Shown piece by piece: positions 13,561-27,400 of a DNA stretch of 64,000 bases. The stretch is from positions 34,664,737 through 34,728,736 of the forward strand of contig CM043869.1 in NCBI GenBank assembly GCA_023846275.1, in the 5' to 3' direction. This DNA is from Vanilla planifolia. Lineage: Eukaryota; Streptophyta; Magnoliopsida; Asparagales; Orchidaceae. The translations under genes and the position numbers were made by a program. Position 1 is the stretch's first letter. Each line of letters starts with the position of its first letter. The notes below the pieces were generated by a model. It saw only the letters and a program-made list of their open reading frames with translations, had not been told where the DNA came from and made no database searches.

Positions 13561-14297
13561 GATCTTTTTGAAAAAATAAATTGTTATATCATCGCTATAA
13601 TCTCTGTTATCTTTTGAGTAACTATTCCTTTATTCAATTAATGCCTGATTAATCGCTTGACCTTGTCTTCCTAGTACTTTGTAGTTGAATGAGGTTGCTT
13701 GGATAGATTAGCACCCAACTTGTTTTTTTTTTTGTGTTTGAGAACTGTAACCTAATATTAGGGAGCAGGTTGACAAGTGTAATCTCCTCAGGTCTCTCTC
13801 ATTCATGAACAATAACCTCGACAATTCTGAGCAACTTAGGCTACCATCTATAATATAAATCATTGGGTGGCACAAGTCATGACCGACCTACAATGCCTAA
13901 GCTTTAAGCCAATCACAAAAGCCTCAATAACCTCGAGCACTTTCTAAGTTGAACTTGACAAACATTTGCAAATCTAAGTTGACCACAAGATTTATTACTT
14001 TTATTGAGTGACAATCATCAATCAAAAAATACTAACATAACAACAATGATGATTCTATTGGTTTAAAATCTTCTTAGATAAGAAATTATTAATGGCATAA
14101 ACCAATCCCCTATTGATAACTATAATTCTACACCTAATCTCTTGAATCTTGTTGTATTTGTAGTACTTTGATTTGTATTTCTTTTGATGCTAGTTGTTCA
14201 TCTAATGACTACAATTACTACTTGTAATAATCAACCTCCATGATTCATCATCTACATCTCACTTTATTCAAATTTAGTGGCTAACAACCTTTTAGAT
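13561..14297. other. No gene recognised
   Basis: May include the 3' end of the gypsy remnant; no second LTR identified. Confidence 0.4.
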
Positions 14298-14798
14298 AAA
14301 CATGAAGATCATCATGCATGCTTTTTCTCCATACATAAACAACCATTCGATGCTCACGAGGAATGTACCTAACATTATTTATTGACAAATTTTATTATCA
14401 AAACAACACAATAACCTATTTGCATAAAAAATTACTTCTCCTACCAATCATGATCTGCTGCAACCGTTATGTTAGTGTTTGGATGGCAAAAGGCAAATCG
14501 GATAGTTGTGTGTTATAAGTATCTTCAAAGGAGGAAAGAATTAAACTAAACATGAAGATCATGCATGCATGCTTGTTCACCCTACATCAACAACAGTTGG
14601 ATGCTTGTGAGGAATGCACCTAGCATTATTTATTTGATAAAGTTTACTATCAAAACAACATTAAAACCCATTTACATAAAAAATTAATTCCTCTATCACT
14701 CATAATGTCATGCAAATGTTATTTTACTCATTGTTTGGATGGTAACAGGCAAATCAGATAGTAGTGTGTTGTTATAAGTATCTTCAAAGGAAAGAATT
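14298..14798. repeat. Tandem duplication, two copies of a ~250-bp unit
   Basis: Copy 1 starts at 14298 and copy 2 at 14548, both with AAACATGAAGATCAT, and run in parallel through ATGCTxxxGAGGAATG, the phrase TATCAAAACAACA and TATCTTCAAAGGA. Copies differ by scattered substitutions and small indels. It lies just beyond the gene's 3' end. No coding content. Confidence 0.85.
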
Positions 14799-15240
14799 GA
14801 GCATTCATTTCTATAAGACTCGACCTCAGTTACACAGGCTGAAGGCACAAACTCTATATAAATTATCAACAGTCCTCTCCATGCTTCGAACAACATTGAA
14901 CAAGACAACACTGAAAACATTATAAAGAAGTCAGTCATTAAAAGACAGGTTTCCCTCACCAAGAAGTCGTGGAGAAAGTCTACAGTAAGGCAACAGATGG
15001 ACAAATTTTCAGATAATTTTAGCTAAGTCCAAATATTTTCTTCTGATGAATCAATTATTAATGCATTTTAATAATAAAGTAATGAAAAAAGAGTGTTGTT
15101 TTCCCAAACAAGAAAACTGTTAAAATATACAATAGAGGAATGAACCTCATGTTGAAATTTGCATTAAGAAGTTGATATTCAAGTGAAACAAGTGAAAGTA
15201 TATACCTTGCGTAGATTTTCTCTTATCTCAGTAGAAATTC
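14799..15240 (-). other. Probable 3' UTR and downstream flank, with a possible UTR intron
   Basis: Follows the stop codon. A donor-like AAG|GTATAT sits 35 nt after the stop (GT at 15205-15204) and an acceptor-like TTTTCAG ends at 14911, so a 3' UTR intron is possible. The region also carries a 98-codon open frame (14708-15004) with no recognised protein similarity, treated as chance. No convincing poly(A) site could be fixed. Confidence 0.35.
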
Positions 15241-15450
15241 TCAAACAGTTGAAGCACTAACTGTAGATCTACCGAAAAGGGATCTAAGAGATTTAGGATC
15301 AGCTACAGGAGCATTGCACACGAAATTTTGGCATACGTGAGCAACAGCAACCTTGTCTGAAGGGCTACTCTTTGCCATCTGCAATATGTTCTGGTTGTTC
15401 ATCTCCCAGAATTCCATATCTTGTGCATTCTTGGGATCTATTTGAATCAC
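15241..15450 (-). CDS. Exon 10, terminal coding exon with stop
   Basis: 210 nt including TGA at 15241-15243. [19 protein letters not shown], then [28 protein letters not shown] and a variable tail ending STV. The acceptor is AATGTAG|GTGATT. CQNFxCxxPVxDP is the usual C-terminal block of the plant proteins, so the end is not truncated. The intron before it is 216 bp. Confidence 0.95.
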   Translation of the reverse strand: MIQIDPKNAQDMEFWEMNNQNILQMAKSSPSDKVAVAHVCQNFVCNAPVADPKSLRSLFGRSTVSASTV

Positions 15451-18400
15451 CTACATTTGTGACCATCACAATATAACTATCAAGAAAATAAATGGCAGCC
15501 AATGCCAAATCTTAAATATGTGCTAGATTCAAGAAAGAATATAACCCAAAATGCCTTTTGTATGAAATCTCATCCTATATTTTATAATAATGCTTGCAAT
15601 CTAAGACTAATAGAAGTTAGTTAACACAAAATTTGAGACTCATTCAACCAACATAAAACAACTCACACTTCTTGTTGGACAATAAGTTGCGTAGACTACC
15701 CCAACCATCTCCTTGAACTCCATGGAGCTTTTATCACCGACTAAGACAACTTGTTGCCAGGATGGAACAGCAAGCATGTCTGCTGCACAGCACATTAGGG
15801 GTAATGCCATGCTTTGTTCTTTCAGTCGTTTCTCAAACACTGCCTGCAGATTAATTAATGTGGAGAAATCGCGTGAAACTGTCTAAGTGGAAATCAAGAA
15901 GAAATATTTGGTAAAAGTGGTTTAGCTGCAACTATTTCATTTATGATTCACAATGATCCTCATCAATGCCCATTTTTATGTAGAATGCTTACATGTTAGG
16001 TTTTCATGCTGGAAGAATTGAAACAAATTTGAGTTGTTCTAAGACATGTTCTATGAGCTGTCTTTCATTCCAATTTTATGATGGGATCAGTTCATTGTAG
16101 GAGTGCTGTATAATCAATAAATTTTTAAAAAATCTTGTGATGTGAATGCTTTCACATGTAAATCTATCTGAAAAGTCGCAGTTAAGATGAAATAAATTTA
16201 ATTTGGGAGTGCACTATCCTGGTTGTGTGCCACTAATGAACTTATTCTCTCACCATGCTAACAGTTATATCTAGTAGTTTATCAAAGGTCAAAAGAAGAA
16301 ACATGACCTGTGATCATCAGCATCATACAAGGAAATTTTAGGACAGCAGGACTAGGTTGAATGGCAGCAATCATAATAGATGTATTAAATACGTAAGCTA
16401 GATATTAGTGGAAACTTAACTATTAAATAAGCTTAAGTGACAGAAAATATTCTTTTTAACAAAGAACATATCTATCTTAAATCTATTATCTAATATTTGG
16501 AATTATATGTAATTAGTATTATGCTTTATTGCTTCCTTTTCTGTATTCACTCCACAATTTAAAGCTGTGAATCCAACCAAATAGAAATAACATAGACAAA
16601 AATTTCAGCACAAACCAACATGCTTTAACATAGTATTAGAGTAAAATAGCTTTCTCTGCATGCTCACTATGCTTTGCTTTCAACCTCTGCAATTACTTTA
16701 TGACTTGTTGATAGTGTTGCTTCTCATCATGTTATGGCCACCTTACGAAACTTATCTCTTCATTCACCCTACATTAACACTGATAAAGTCATCATAAGTG
16801 ATGGTTTTTCTACTTCTATCACAACCCCCACCATCTTTACATTATCTAATATTCTTAGCATGAAAAAGAATCTAATTTCCATCTGTTAATTTTGTAATTC
16901 TAACAAAGTTTCTATTGAATTCTTTCAACAATTTTTGTATTGAAAGATCTTCCCACCAAAGTAGTCCTTATGATCATTCACATGAAGGATAGAGTATATG
17001 AGTGGTTGACCAACCCTTTCTTAGCACTGCCTTTACATTTGTTCTTCATCATCAAAGCTACTTTGTTGGACTAGAGTTATACACTAGGTCATCTTTTTTT
17101 TTTAATTCTCGATATGTCTTGTCTCATCAAAATCTAGCATCTTCCCTTGTTTATGTAATGCATGTCACTGCAATCAAGTCACATGTTATTATTCTTTTCT
17201 TCTTCCATTGTTTCCTTTAGACTTTTGGAACATATATGCTCTGATGTATGGATGTCTCCACTTGTCCCTCATGATGGTTTCTATTATCATGTTCTCATTG
17301 TTGATCATTGTACACACCAAAATAGCTTTATCCACTAAAAACGATTGATATTTACAATGTGTTCATATGTTTCAAGGGTACTATTGAAAATTATTTTGTT
17401 CAAAAATGCTCACATTACTATTTGATAATAATGGCAAATACATCTATCTTTTATCTTAGCTACTCATAGTATTTCTTATCTCATTTCACCACATACTCCA
17501 AAATGCAATAGATTTTCTTGAAGACATCATTGTCATATTGTTGAAACCAATTTTACTATATTTTATCATTGTTCTCTTCAATTATAATTCTAGTTCCATA
17601 TCTTCTCTACCATAGTTTATCTCATAAATTGCTTACTTATATCAACAATATATGTCTTCTCCTTCATTACAACCTAAATCCCTTGTTTCTTTCTTAGTTA
17701 GTCACCCACACAAAGTGGTCATCTTTGTTATGATCCATCCACCTCCAAAATATTTACTTTTCATCATGTTAAATTCATTGAGTCTATCATTCTCATTTAG
17801 TCTCTTATATCACAACTTCCTAGTTTTGAAACCTATACCATTTCTATTTGGATCCCTACTTTATTGCTAGTTATCTTTCCTCGGCTAGAAATCAATTTAT
17901 CTCAACCCGTCACTCCAAACCTCAGCACTACCCATCTAAGCACACAATGTTGTTCCTTATCACCATAACCACCTCTAGAATAAAGCCCATTCTTACACCT
18001 TCAAATGAAAAGCACACCATTGTCCCACTTCTAACACAAATCCTATGATAACTAGAGTTAAGAATGATATCCACAAACTTATACAAAAACTTAACCACGC
18101 TATTCACATATCCCCACCTCTATCACTATTGGGTTCACTAATACCTCCCAAGCCCTTAAAGATAGTCAATGATAAATATTTAAAGAATATAATTCCCTTA
18201 TTTGTAGTTGGACACAACATTTAGTCCCATCTTCTCTTACAAAATGCAGTTGGCTTCAAGTGAGTGTAATGGTTCTATTGCCAAGCATAAAGTATGACAT
18301 TTTGCAAAAGGATTCCATCAACATCCTAGTATTGACTACACAGACACCTTTAGTTTTGTGGTCAAATACACAACTTTGTGTCTCATTCTCAGCATTTTCA

Positions 18401-21400
18401 CTATATATAAGTAGCTTCTCAAACAACTTGATGTCAATAATGCATTTTTCCAAAGACATCTGTCGATGATGTTTACATTATTCAATAAATCCTAATCACG
18501 CAATCCATGTTTGCAAATTTCATAAGCAATATATGATCTCTAGCAAGCCTCTCGTGCCTTATACAATGAGTTCATTAATTTTAAATACACCTAGTTTCAT
18601 CAATTCTTATGCAAATACATATCTTCTTGTCTTCAAGACAAGCCAAACATGCTTATCTCTATGTTTATGTTAATCACATTATTCTCTTCACCAAAAGCCT
18701 TGATGCCATCAACAAAGCAATATCAAAGATCTCGGCCAACTTATAAATTTCTAGGGGTTGATATCATGCCCCATGAGCATGGCATTATACTTTCTCAATG
18801 AAGGTATATCACAAAACTTTTGTTTTACGCCAACATGATCGGGTGTAATCCAATTCAAAGCTTTCTTTTATAGATTTGCCACTCACTTTATACTATGGTA
18901 TGACTCTCAATGACCCTACCAAATTAAGAATTGTTATGGTTGGCTTACAATACCTCACTTATTTGCTCTGACATTGATTTTGCACCCAATAAGTTATCTC
19001 AATATATGTGTCATCCTATTATTGATTATTGTATCATAACAAAAAATCTTCTTGTTGGTATCTTTAATCACAATATTCTTCTCTATCGTGATTCTCTCTC
19101 TTTACATGCCTTTTTGAACGAACGTTAGGCAGGCAACAAAGATGAATTCTCCTCTGCTAGTGCAAATGTTGTCTATCTTGATCGCACTTCCATTTGTTGT
19201 CACAAAACTATAGGTCACTCCATCGAAGTTGAATACTACTTTGTTTGCTTAATTTTCTCCCTCTTATCAAAGCTTAAATTTGACTTTTAAACTCTTCAAT
19301 AATCTATTGTGACAATGCTTATGCCACTAAACTATGCTCCAATTTAGTCTTTCATTCTCAAATGAAGCATTTGCTATCAAATTCTATTTCATATGTTATC
19401 TAGTTTAGACTTGAGTTTTTGGCATATCATATGTTGATCAACTAGTTGATGCACTCACTAAACCACTTCTTTGTGCTTGATTTTTCTCCTTTTAGGATGA
19501 TTAAATGATGCTCCTCCTCTTGGAGCTCTCCACTAGTCGGGACATAATAGAGAATATTCTCTTTGATGGAGAATGTCTTTCTTAGATATATTGTCTAATA
19601 TTTGGAAGTACACCATTTGTAATTAGGTAATACTGCATTTTATTTGCTTCATTTTTGTTTGAATTTACTCCACTTTTTAAAATTGCAGATTTATCCAAAT
19701 AGAAATAACACAATTTCTACAAAAATTAGCATCCTTCAACATTAAGTATTAAAAAAATACCAAAAGATGTTCTGCATTTGATTTGTAATGCTCGGACAAT
19801 CTACCACCAATTAAGGATGAAAGTCTTATGAGATTGATAGCTGAAATGGAGTTCCCAGATGGTTCAGCTCCATCATAATCTTCCTTCATTCTAATAAGGA
19901 TGGAAGGATCTTCGCCTGAAGTATTGAAATAGCCCCCACCTTCTGTATCTAAAAACAGCTCATCCTGCAAAACATACCTTATGCGATTATATCACTAAGA
20001 AACAAACCTAGAGAAAAAAAAAAATCATCTTAGTTTACTTACCTGTTTACCTTGCAATTCAACTGCCCAAACTAGCCAGTTAATTTTACCACTACATTCA
20101 TATAGATCCAGCAAAGCTGATATAAGAAAAGCATAATCATCCAAGAAACCAGGAGTTTTTGAAGGGCCATTTCTGAAACAATGATGCAACCTTTTTGTCT
20201 TGGCATCATAGACTTTGTCCTTAATGAATAATGCTGCTTTCTCCGCAACTTCAAGATAATCATTCGCCTGATATTGTAGAAATCAGCACACAAAAACATA
20301 AGAGCATTGATTAGCGTGGGGACGGAATACTAACAACAAATGGTCTAAGTTAGCAAAATAAAGACAAGATTGCATCCTAGCCAACTTAATCACTTTATCT
20401 AAACAAAATCCTTACCTCTAAAATTACCCCTAAAACCTAACTAATCCAATAAATTTAAAACCTAGCTAATCAAACCTACGTTAGTGATCAAGCGGATTTT
20501 AGGTTAAAAAAAGAAAACTGATCTGAATTAGCTTAAAAAATTATCCGTTCCAAACTAGGCATATAATTCTTGTGCAAATCTCTAGAACTTGAAGCTGTGA
20601 CTCGTAGCTACTTGAAGGTAAGAGACCAAAGCTGAAGCAAATAGCAACAATAAACAAAGAAGCCATTACTACTTATAAATCTAAATCAATTAGCTCACAC
20701 ACACAAAACAGTAAAAACTAATCTTCTCTTTTAGTTTAACAACCTGACTTTCCTTCAAAAACTGATTAGATCAACAAATTTCCTTACTCCAAGACAGATT
20801 TTTTTATTTTTTATTTTTTATTTTTTTGTTGAGGAAGATGAAGGCATAGCCCGTAGAGTAATTACCACTTGACAACACAAAAGCAATGGAGACCTTGAAC
20901 GAATGAATAAGGGCATCTATAATATAGCTTTCACAAAAATATATCTTCTAGAAGAAAGAGATATGTTGAAAAACGAATAGATCCACCCTTAAAAATGGGT
21001 GAGCAAGCCCAAAACATCACAAAATCCAAGATGGAGATGCAATTGCTGCAATGTACGCCAAAATCCATTGTGACTTCTGAAACCTAATGCTATATAGAGT
21101 GAGTATATTCTGAAGAATCAAGATGGATATACACCATAAAGTAGAAGAGATGAGCATAACTGACAAAGAAATGCCATAAAGAAAATCACAAAATCAACCA
21201 CAAAGTCTTTAAGATATTGTATAATTGGTGTCTATCTTGACCTTTGCAATGAAAGTCATATTTTCCAAATGAGATAGACTCACAAACCTGAGACAATCTT
21301 CTTGTGCCCAGATACAACTTGCATGCTGATAAGGAGACCTACCACCTAGTTGAGAGTAGATCTTTGAAAATTAGTGATACTAAGAACATTTTTTGAGAAT

Positions 21401-24400
21401 ATCAAATCAAAGAAGGCTTTGTAAGAATGAATGCTCATGAGATTTGGGTACAATTTGCAGAATTCACAACGAGAGATCAAACCATCCCCAAGGCTAAAAG
21501 CTTCATTGCATGCTTTTCGCTTGTTCTTGAAGGCTATCCACAAGCAAACACTAAATGTTAATCTTCATTTTTTCAAACAAACAAAATTGATGAAGTCCAA
21601 TACGCTGATACCATTAAAAAGAGAGTTGAACATATGATGATAAGGAAAGCTGTAGTCCACTAATTTTATGCTAAACGTTGTGGGTTGAATGCTGCACAAA
21701 AAGGAGGAACAATTACTGGTGTTAATTTATTTTTGGAAAGAGTAGGAAACCAAAATATTTGAAGGGAAGGAATCCAATACAAAAGTTAAGATAAGAAACA
21801 TAAACTTATCTATCTTGGACATGTAAATAGTTAATTGAGCTTTTAAACCTGTTGCCTTCCAACACAAATTCAATGAAAAACCTATCCAGAGTTGAGCGCT
21901 AAAAGAGAATCTTTGTTAGCTTTAACAAATACCATCAAATCATTGACAAAGATAAGATATGAGATGCCCAAGCTTCTAATTTTAAGCCATTCAAACTTGT
22001 TCTCCTAGTAGAAACTTTTTAATCCACAAGAAATAGTATTCTTAGAGATACTACAAGTGAAAAGAGAGGAAACAACCTTGTCTTAAACCTTAGAGATAGT
22101 AATGCATCTTTCTAAGACTCACATTAAAGATAGAAATTTTAACTCACGTAGTGCACATTCTAATACAGCTAATGAAATTAGAAGGAAATCTATTGATAAC
22201 CAGTCTATGGTATAGCGCTTCCCTATTAATGGAGTCAAATGGAAATATCAATTTTCTCAACATAAGATGTTCTTTTTAGAGACAACACTAAATTTGTTCA
22301 ACTCAATGGAAAACTAGACCTCATTTTTTTTAACTAAACATTATTAGCAACATGTCTTTCTTAGTGACATATGAATGATATTTGACATGAATGGTTTAAG
22401 TCTATTGGCAATGATCTCAATAATAATCTTTTAAATAAAATTGCATAAAATAATGGTTAGTAATCCATCAGATTATCTATGTTAATGAGTTTGTAAATAT
22501 GCACAGTAGCCATTGCCTTATCACAATCGATAGCTTGCGAGTGATGGTGTAGGAAATTGCATTAATGAAGTCCCAACTAATAATGCCCAAGCATCAAATA
22601 AAGACTTCACCAGTAAATCCATCAAGTCTAGAAGACTTGTCCTTTTGAGAGTGGATGACAAATGGTAAATCTTCTTGAGATAAATATCTTTAATATGGCC
22701 AACCAGAACACCAAGAGAAGAAGAGAAGAGTCAAAGTGAAATTTGCTCTTAACTATATCAACCAAAGAAGAATGGCTAGTGATTGTATCCTCACTGTCAC
22801 TACAAATCTTAAGGGAGTTGTAAAATTTTTCATTCTTCATTCTATTAAAAAAAAAATACCATGGTCGTCGTCTGTTTTTGATCTTTTTAAGATTCAGAAG
22901 TCCTTGCAATATTTCTACTTATCTAGGAGGAGAGGATTCAAAGGTGTGATGGTAATTTGCTCATGAATGCCCATATACTTCTTCCTTAGCTTTGAGAGAG
23001 TTACATAACCAAAATGATTTATTGCTCATTCATCTCTAAAAAGCATCATTAACTTCCCTACTTTTATGGAGAAACATAAACATAAGATCACCATCAAAAT
23101 GTAGGTGAAAATAACAAGATCTTTGAAATTCATAAGTTTTGTCTAATAGTTTTTAAATCTAAAAGATCCCTCAATTTGAATAACCACCATTTCCAAATAA
23201 TGCACATAAGATGATCTGACTAAAGATTGGGGTTAAAAATGAACATATGAGTTGAGAAATAAAGAAAATTAATCATCATTAATCATAGTGCAATCTAGTT
23301 TAGAGTCAATTGGATGAGGACCTCGATTGCTTTAACCATGTGAAGAAAGGTCCAAAGTTTTTCATATCTTCCACTCAAATATCCATCATCATGTAATTTA
23401 AATTTTGTTTTCAATAGGATATGTTCCCACCTTTCTTTTTTCCAATGATCAAATATAATAGAAATCTTTAATAAAAATCCATGACTTATTTAGAACAACA
23501 AAACTTCTAAATTGAACTCATCCCAGAGAGTCATTTGAGATAAAATCACTAAATGTATAAACTATATAAAACACAATGCTAACAAAGAAGTGTATAGTTA
23601 GAGTGGATGTTAACAAAATAGTGTATAGAATATACATATGCATGTAGTCCACTCTTTTTTTATGCATATTATTGATTTGCCACTTTTGAGTGGAGAGAGG
23701 GAAAGTCCTTTAAGATTATTTCATCTTTCAAATGTTGAAGTGTGGCAAAATGGTTTTTTGTTAACCTAGAGCTTAAGCTTTTCTCAAAAGTGGGGGCCAA
23801 GAAGGAGGGTGTAAGTTCATTGTATAACTTTTACCTCTTCTCCATCCACAACAACAACACAAGCAAGAGCTTAGAGAAAAAGCTAAATTTTAAGTGTATG
23901 ATGAGAAGAGAGTGGAATGTGAGCTAAGTTATTGCAATGATTACAATGATTACAATGATTGAAGTTTCAATAATATTCAATTGTGAGCTAATTGAGATCC
24001 ACTCAAACCAAGATACACACAACCATAGAGAAAGGACAATCAACATCAATTTCCATTAAAACACTTGCAAATGTGAACCTTAGTTAGATGCATTCATTTG
24101 GTACATTATAATTAGTTTTTCTACAAAACTAGTAACCAGAGATAGGCACATTTGCTCCTTAAAAATTGGAGAGCTAAGCCTAGGACTTTAATCCACATAG
24201 AAATACAATCAAAACTATCCTTGTTTAGTATTATTTTTGTGGTCTATCTATGCAAGATTAAAGTTTTGCCTCCAATTGAACAAATTTCCATTTGTAGAAC
24301 ATTGTTTAGATCCTCTTTAAGGGAGAACTTGAACAAGAAACTGCCTTTATAAAGGCAAAAATATAAATGATGCTTTTTGTTTTCCATAATCTTCTAGTAT

Positions 24401-27400
24401 GTTTTACTAAGTGAGAATAGATGCAACCAAAGAATAGACCAACTCATCTTGACATTTGATAACCTCTTTTAAGAAAATAGAAACACTTTTATTTATGCAT
24501 TGGAAAAAAAAAATCCAATTGTTGGGCAAAGTTTGTCTAAGGAGATTTCCAATCTTTAACACTAGAAGTTTGCTTCTATGGTTGACAAAGCAAAGAAAAG
24601 TTGCATGAGATCACTCAGAAACAAAGAAGCAAGATGCTCAGATCAGGAATTGGAGAGTGAGAAGTGGCTGAGCTAGAGTTCACTTGTGCCAAGTTGTGAG
24701 CTACCAGGGAAGCAAGAGCAACTTGTAGAGGGGCCTTCCCCCAATCCTCTATCTCATGGTCATTTTCTGTGATGGAAATTTATGTGACCCACATATGATA
24801 GCTGGTTGCAAAAAGTGCAGAACATAGAGGGAGGCATGAAATCGTCATCGTAAACAAAATGCCCTAAGTGTGTAAAGAGAAAATCAAGGAGAGAGCTATG
24901 GAAAGGCTGTTAATGCATGTTGTAGATGCTTTAGGATGCATGCAATAGATGAAAAAGATGGAACCAAGCTTTCTTAAGGAGATAATCCATGCTTGTAGAA
25001 GACAACGACAATAATCATGACGAAAAAGATGGTCTACACTTACTGAAGATGATGAACCCAAGATGAAAATTCCAAGCTTGCTGAAGATAATGTTTATCTT
25101 CATAAAAAGTTATACTATAGTAAAAAAATATTTTTAATTTGCTCATCTTATTGCAAATAGTGTGAACAGTTATCTTTGCTTAGATTAAATCAGTCCTATT
25201 ACAACTGATGGAGATAAAACTGAGAACCACATCATGGGAATTTCTTCAAGGTTATACCTAGTTGGGAAAATGCATCTAGTTTCTTTATATTTATCTTGTA
25301 TGTAGGTCCATTGTTTTCCAAATTCAGGAAGAATGTCATTTAGATTTTTACTATAGCTTCACAAAGGTATAAAAATTGTTAAACTTGTGCCACTAAAGTA
25401 ACCCCAAGGCCTAAATATAAATAACATTTATTTTCTTCTCAACATTGCTCTTCCACTACTCTTTCAACTGCTTAATGATTTCCCTTGAGATTTTGGGTTT
25501 TAAAAGAGCTATTGAGGATGTTCGTGAAAACAAATAAATGATATGTACTCTTAGATTATTAACAAATAAGATAAGGTCATTGTAATGACAACATATAATA
25601 GTTTTCAGTGGCATAGGTATCTATTTGCAACTATGCTTAAAAATTCAAATCATCTGACTATAAATTGGAAAGCCAATGAAACTACAAAAAATAGATAATA
25701 AGCATGAGTGATACATTTAAAATTTACCTCCAGTAATTGCATTGCACCATCACAATTCTAGATGGCAAAAAGTTAGTGAAGTCCCAATACAACATTACAA
25801 GTTATTTCTATCTGATCTTTCATTTCTTAGCTTTTACTTCTCCCAGCTACTTTTAGGAGTCACTTACTGGCCATAATCATGGTTGATGATGAATCATTAC
25901 AGCAGAACACAGCAGAGTTTTATAGGCTTCGCTAAATTTCCATGTTGAAGCTTCTTTATGAAGAGCTTAACTTCTTGTTGTAGTTAGTCATAATTTCTTA
26001 GCCTCTATGAGAAATTCAGCTAGCCTAAGAGGTATAGGATTTATCTTAGCAAGTTACACTGTGCCTTTGATTGACTAGCTTGATGAATAATTGTTTCTGT
26101 CAATTAACTTTCCTGTTGAAGTGATTGTTGGTAAGTGAAAAGTGGTAAACGTTTAGTGTGGGGGTGGGGGCACTCAAGGAATTGCTTAGTAGTGGTAATA
26201 CAATTATCATGCAGCGATTTCTGGTAAGTGTTTTGGGGAATAAATTATGAAGATCCATCATCACAATGAGGAAGCTTAATACTGTTCACTTAGCTGATGG
26301 TGCCTATGGTTTGCCTTCGTTTATTTGAAATCTTTTGCAAGAGCAACTAATGAGATTACTAGCGTGATCCAACTCTAATGCACCTGCTAAGTTTTGTCCC
26401 AGCCAATGGCTGCATTTTAGATCGCAGCCTCTGCTCACCTTTTTTTAGATGATTTCCATCTCTCCATACTGCAATTGATCTAGGCTCAAAACACCTTGGG
26501 AGCTCAAATTGAGTCCAATATACAAGTGCATACTCATCAATTGAAAAAATTTAATCTAATGGACAGGTGTCATCACTTGTATATCAATATTAAATCTTAT
26601 TAATGAATATTCAATTTAATTATATCTCAACAATATCACTCTCATAAGAGATTCACTCCAAATTACATACAACTTTTTAATAGACCGTTTTAACCCAACA
26701 AATTCTCACACAGCAAGAGCTCACTCCATCATGCTAGAGCATCGTGGGAGTCACCAGCTCTTGGAGCTTTGCAACTATGTTAGAGGAGGCCAAGACAGAT
26801 GAAAGCACCAAACTGCAGTAAACATCAAATTATAGAAGAATCATTGGCTCTGATGTGCTTGTTTAGGGATTAATATCTTGGATACTTAAATTGGGCTCAA
26901 TACATAAATGCATGAACATCACCAATCCAAAAGCTTAATTTTATAATTAGGGGGACCACTTATATATCAAGGTCTGAATGTTGAACATTCATAGTGAGAA
27001 TATTCTCTATTTAAACCCCAAAATTTTTTCCTTCTACTTTTGCTGTCCTTAGTATATTTTATATTGCCTTCAAATGTAATTATGCTAATAGCCCGTGTTT
27101 ATGTTAATTACAATGTAATTTATAATTTAATTATAATTTGGTAGTTTGGGTTTTTGGATGATATCTTACAATAAAATGTTGTAATTAAATACAAAATAAT
27201 GTTTAGAGTGACAAATGAGGTAAATGAACTTTGGTGAGTATATTGGCTGTTAATCAGACTACAAAAAATTTTTATTCAAAAATTAAAGATAATTAAATTT
27301 TGAAAAGAAAACTAGTTTTGGAAAGGTCACATGGAGAAGATAACAACAGCTATTATTTCATTTGGATCGGAGGTTATTTTGAGGTTGCACATAATGCTGA

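Larger units (their letters stand above)
16438..19741 (+). mobile_element. Ty1/copia LTR retrotransposon, structurally complete but dead and lacking gag
   Basis: 3304 bp, plus strand, antisense to the host gene. LTRs at 16438-16630 and 19545-19741; target-site duplication TTAAG at 16433-16437 and 19742-19746. A decayed primer-binding site TAGTATTAGAG follows the 5' LTR. Reading with stops and shifts: protease-side [20 protein letters not shown] (~16.86-16.92 kb); GAG-pre-integrase LHHQ (~17.05 kb); integrase DVW-SP...YYHVLIVD (~17.24 kb) and [39 protein letters not shown] (~18.27 kb) with YVNH instead of YVDD at 18666-18677; RNase [15 protein letters not shown] (~19.3 kb) and [16 protein letters not shown] end (~19.44 kb). 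No gag between the primer site and protease. Confidence 0.9.

Noticed and set aside
14708..15004. 98-codon frame near the gene's 3' end as a further coding exon
   Set aside because: The protein already ends at its normal C-terminus at 15241; no family match.
20072..20299. 75-codon minus-strand frame over exon 7
   Set aside because: Shadow of exon 7 in another frame.
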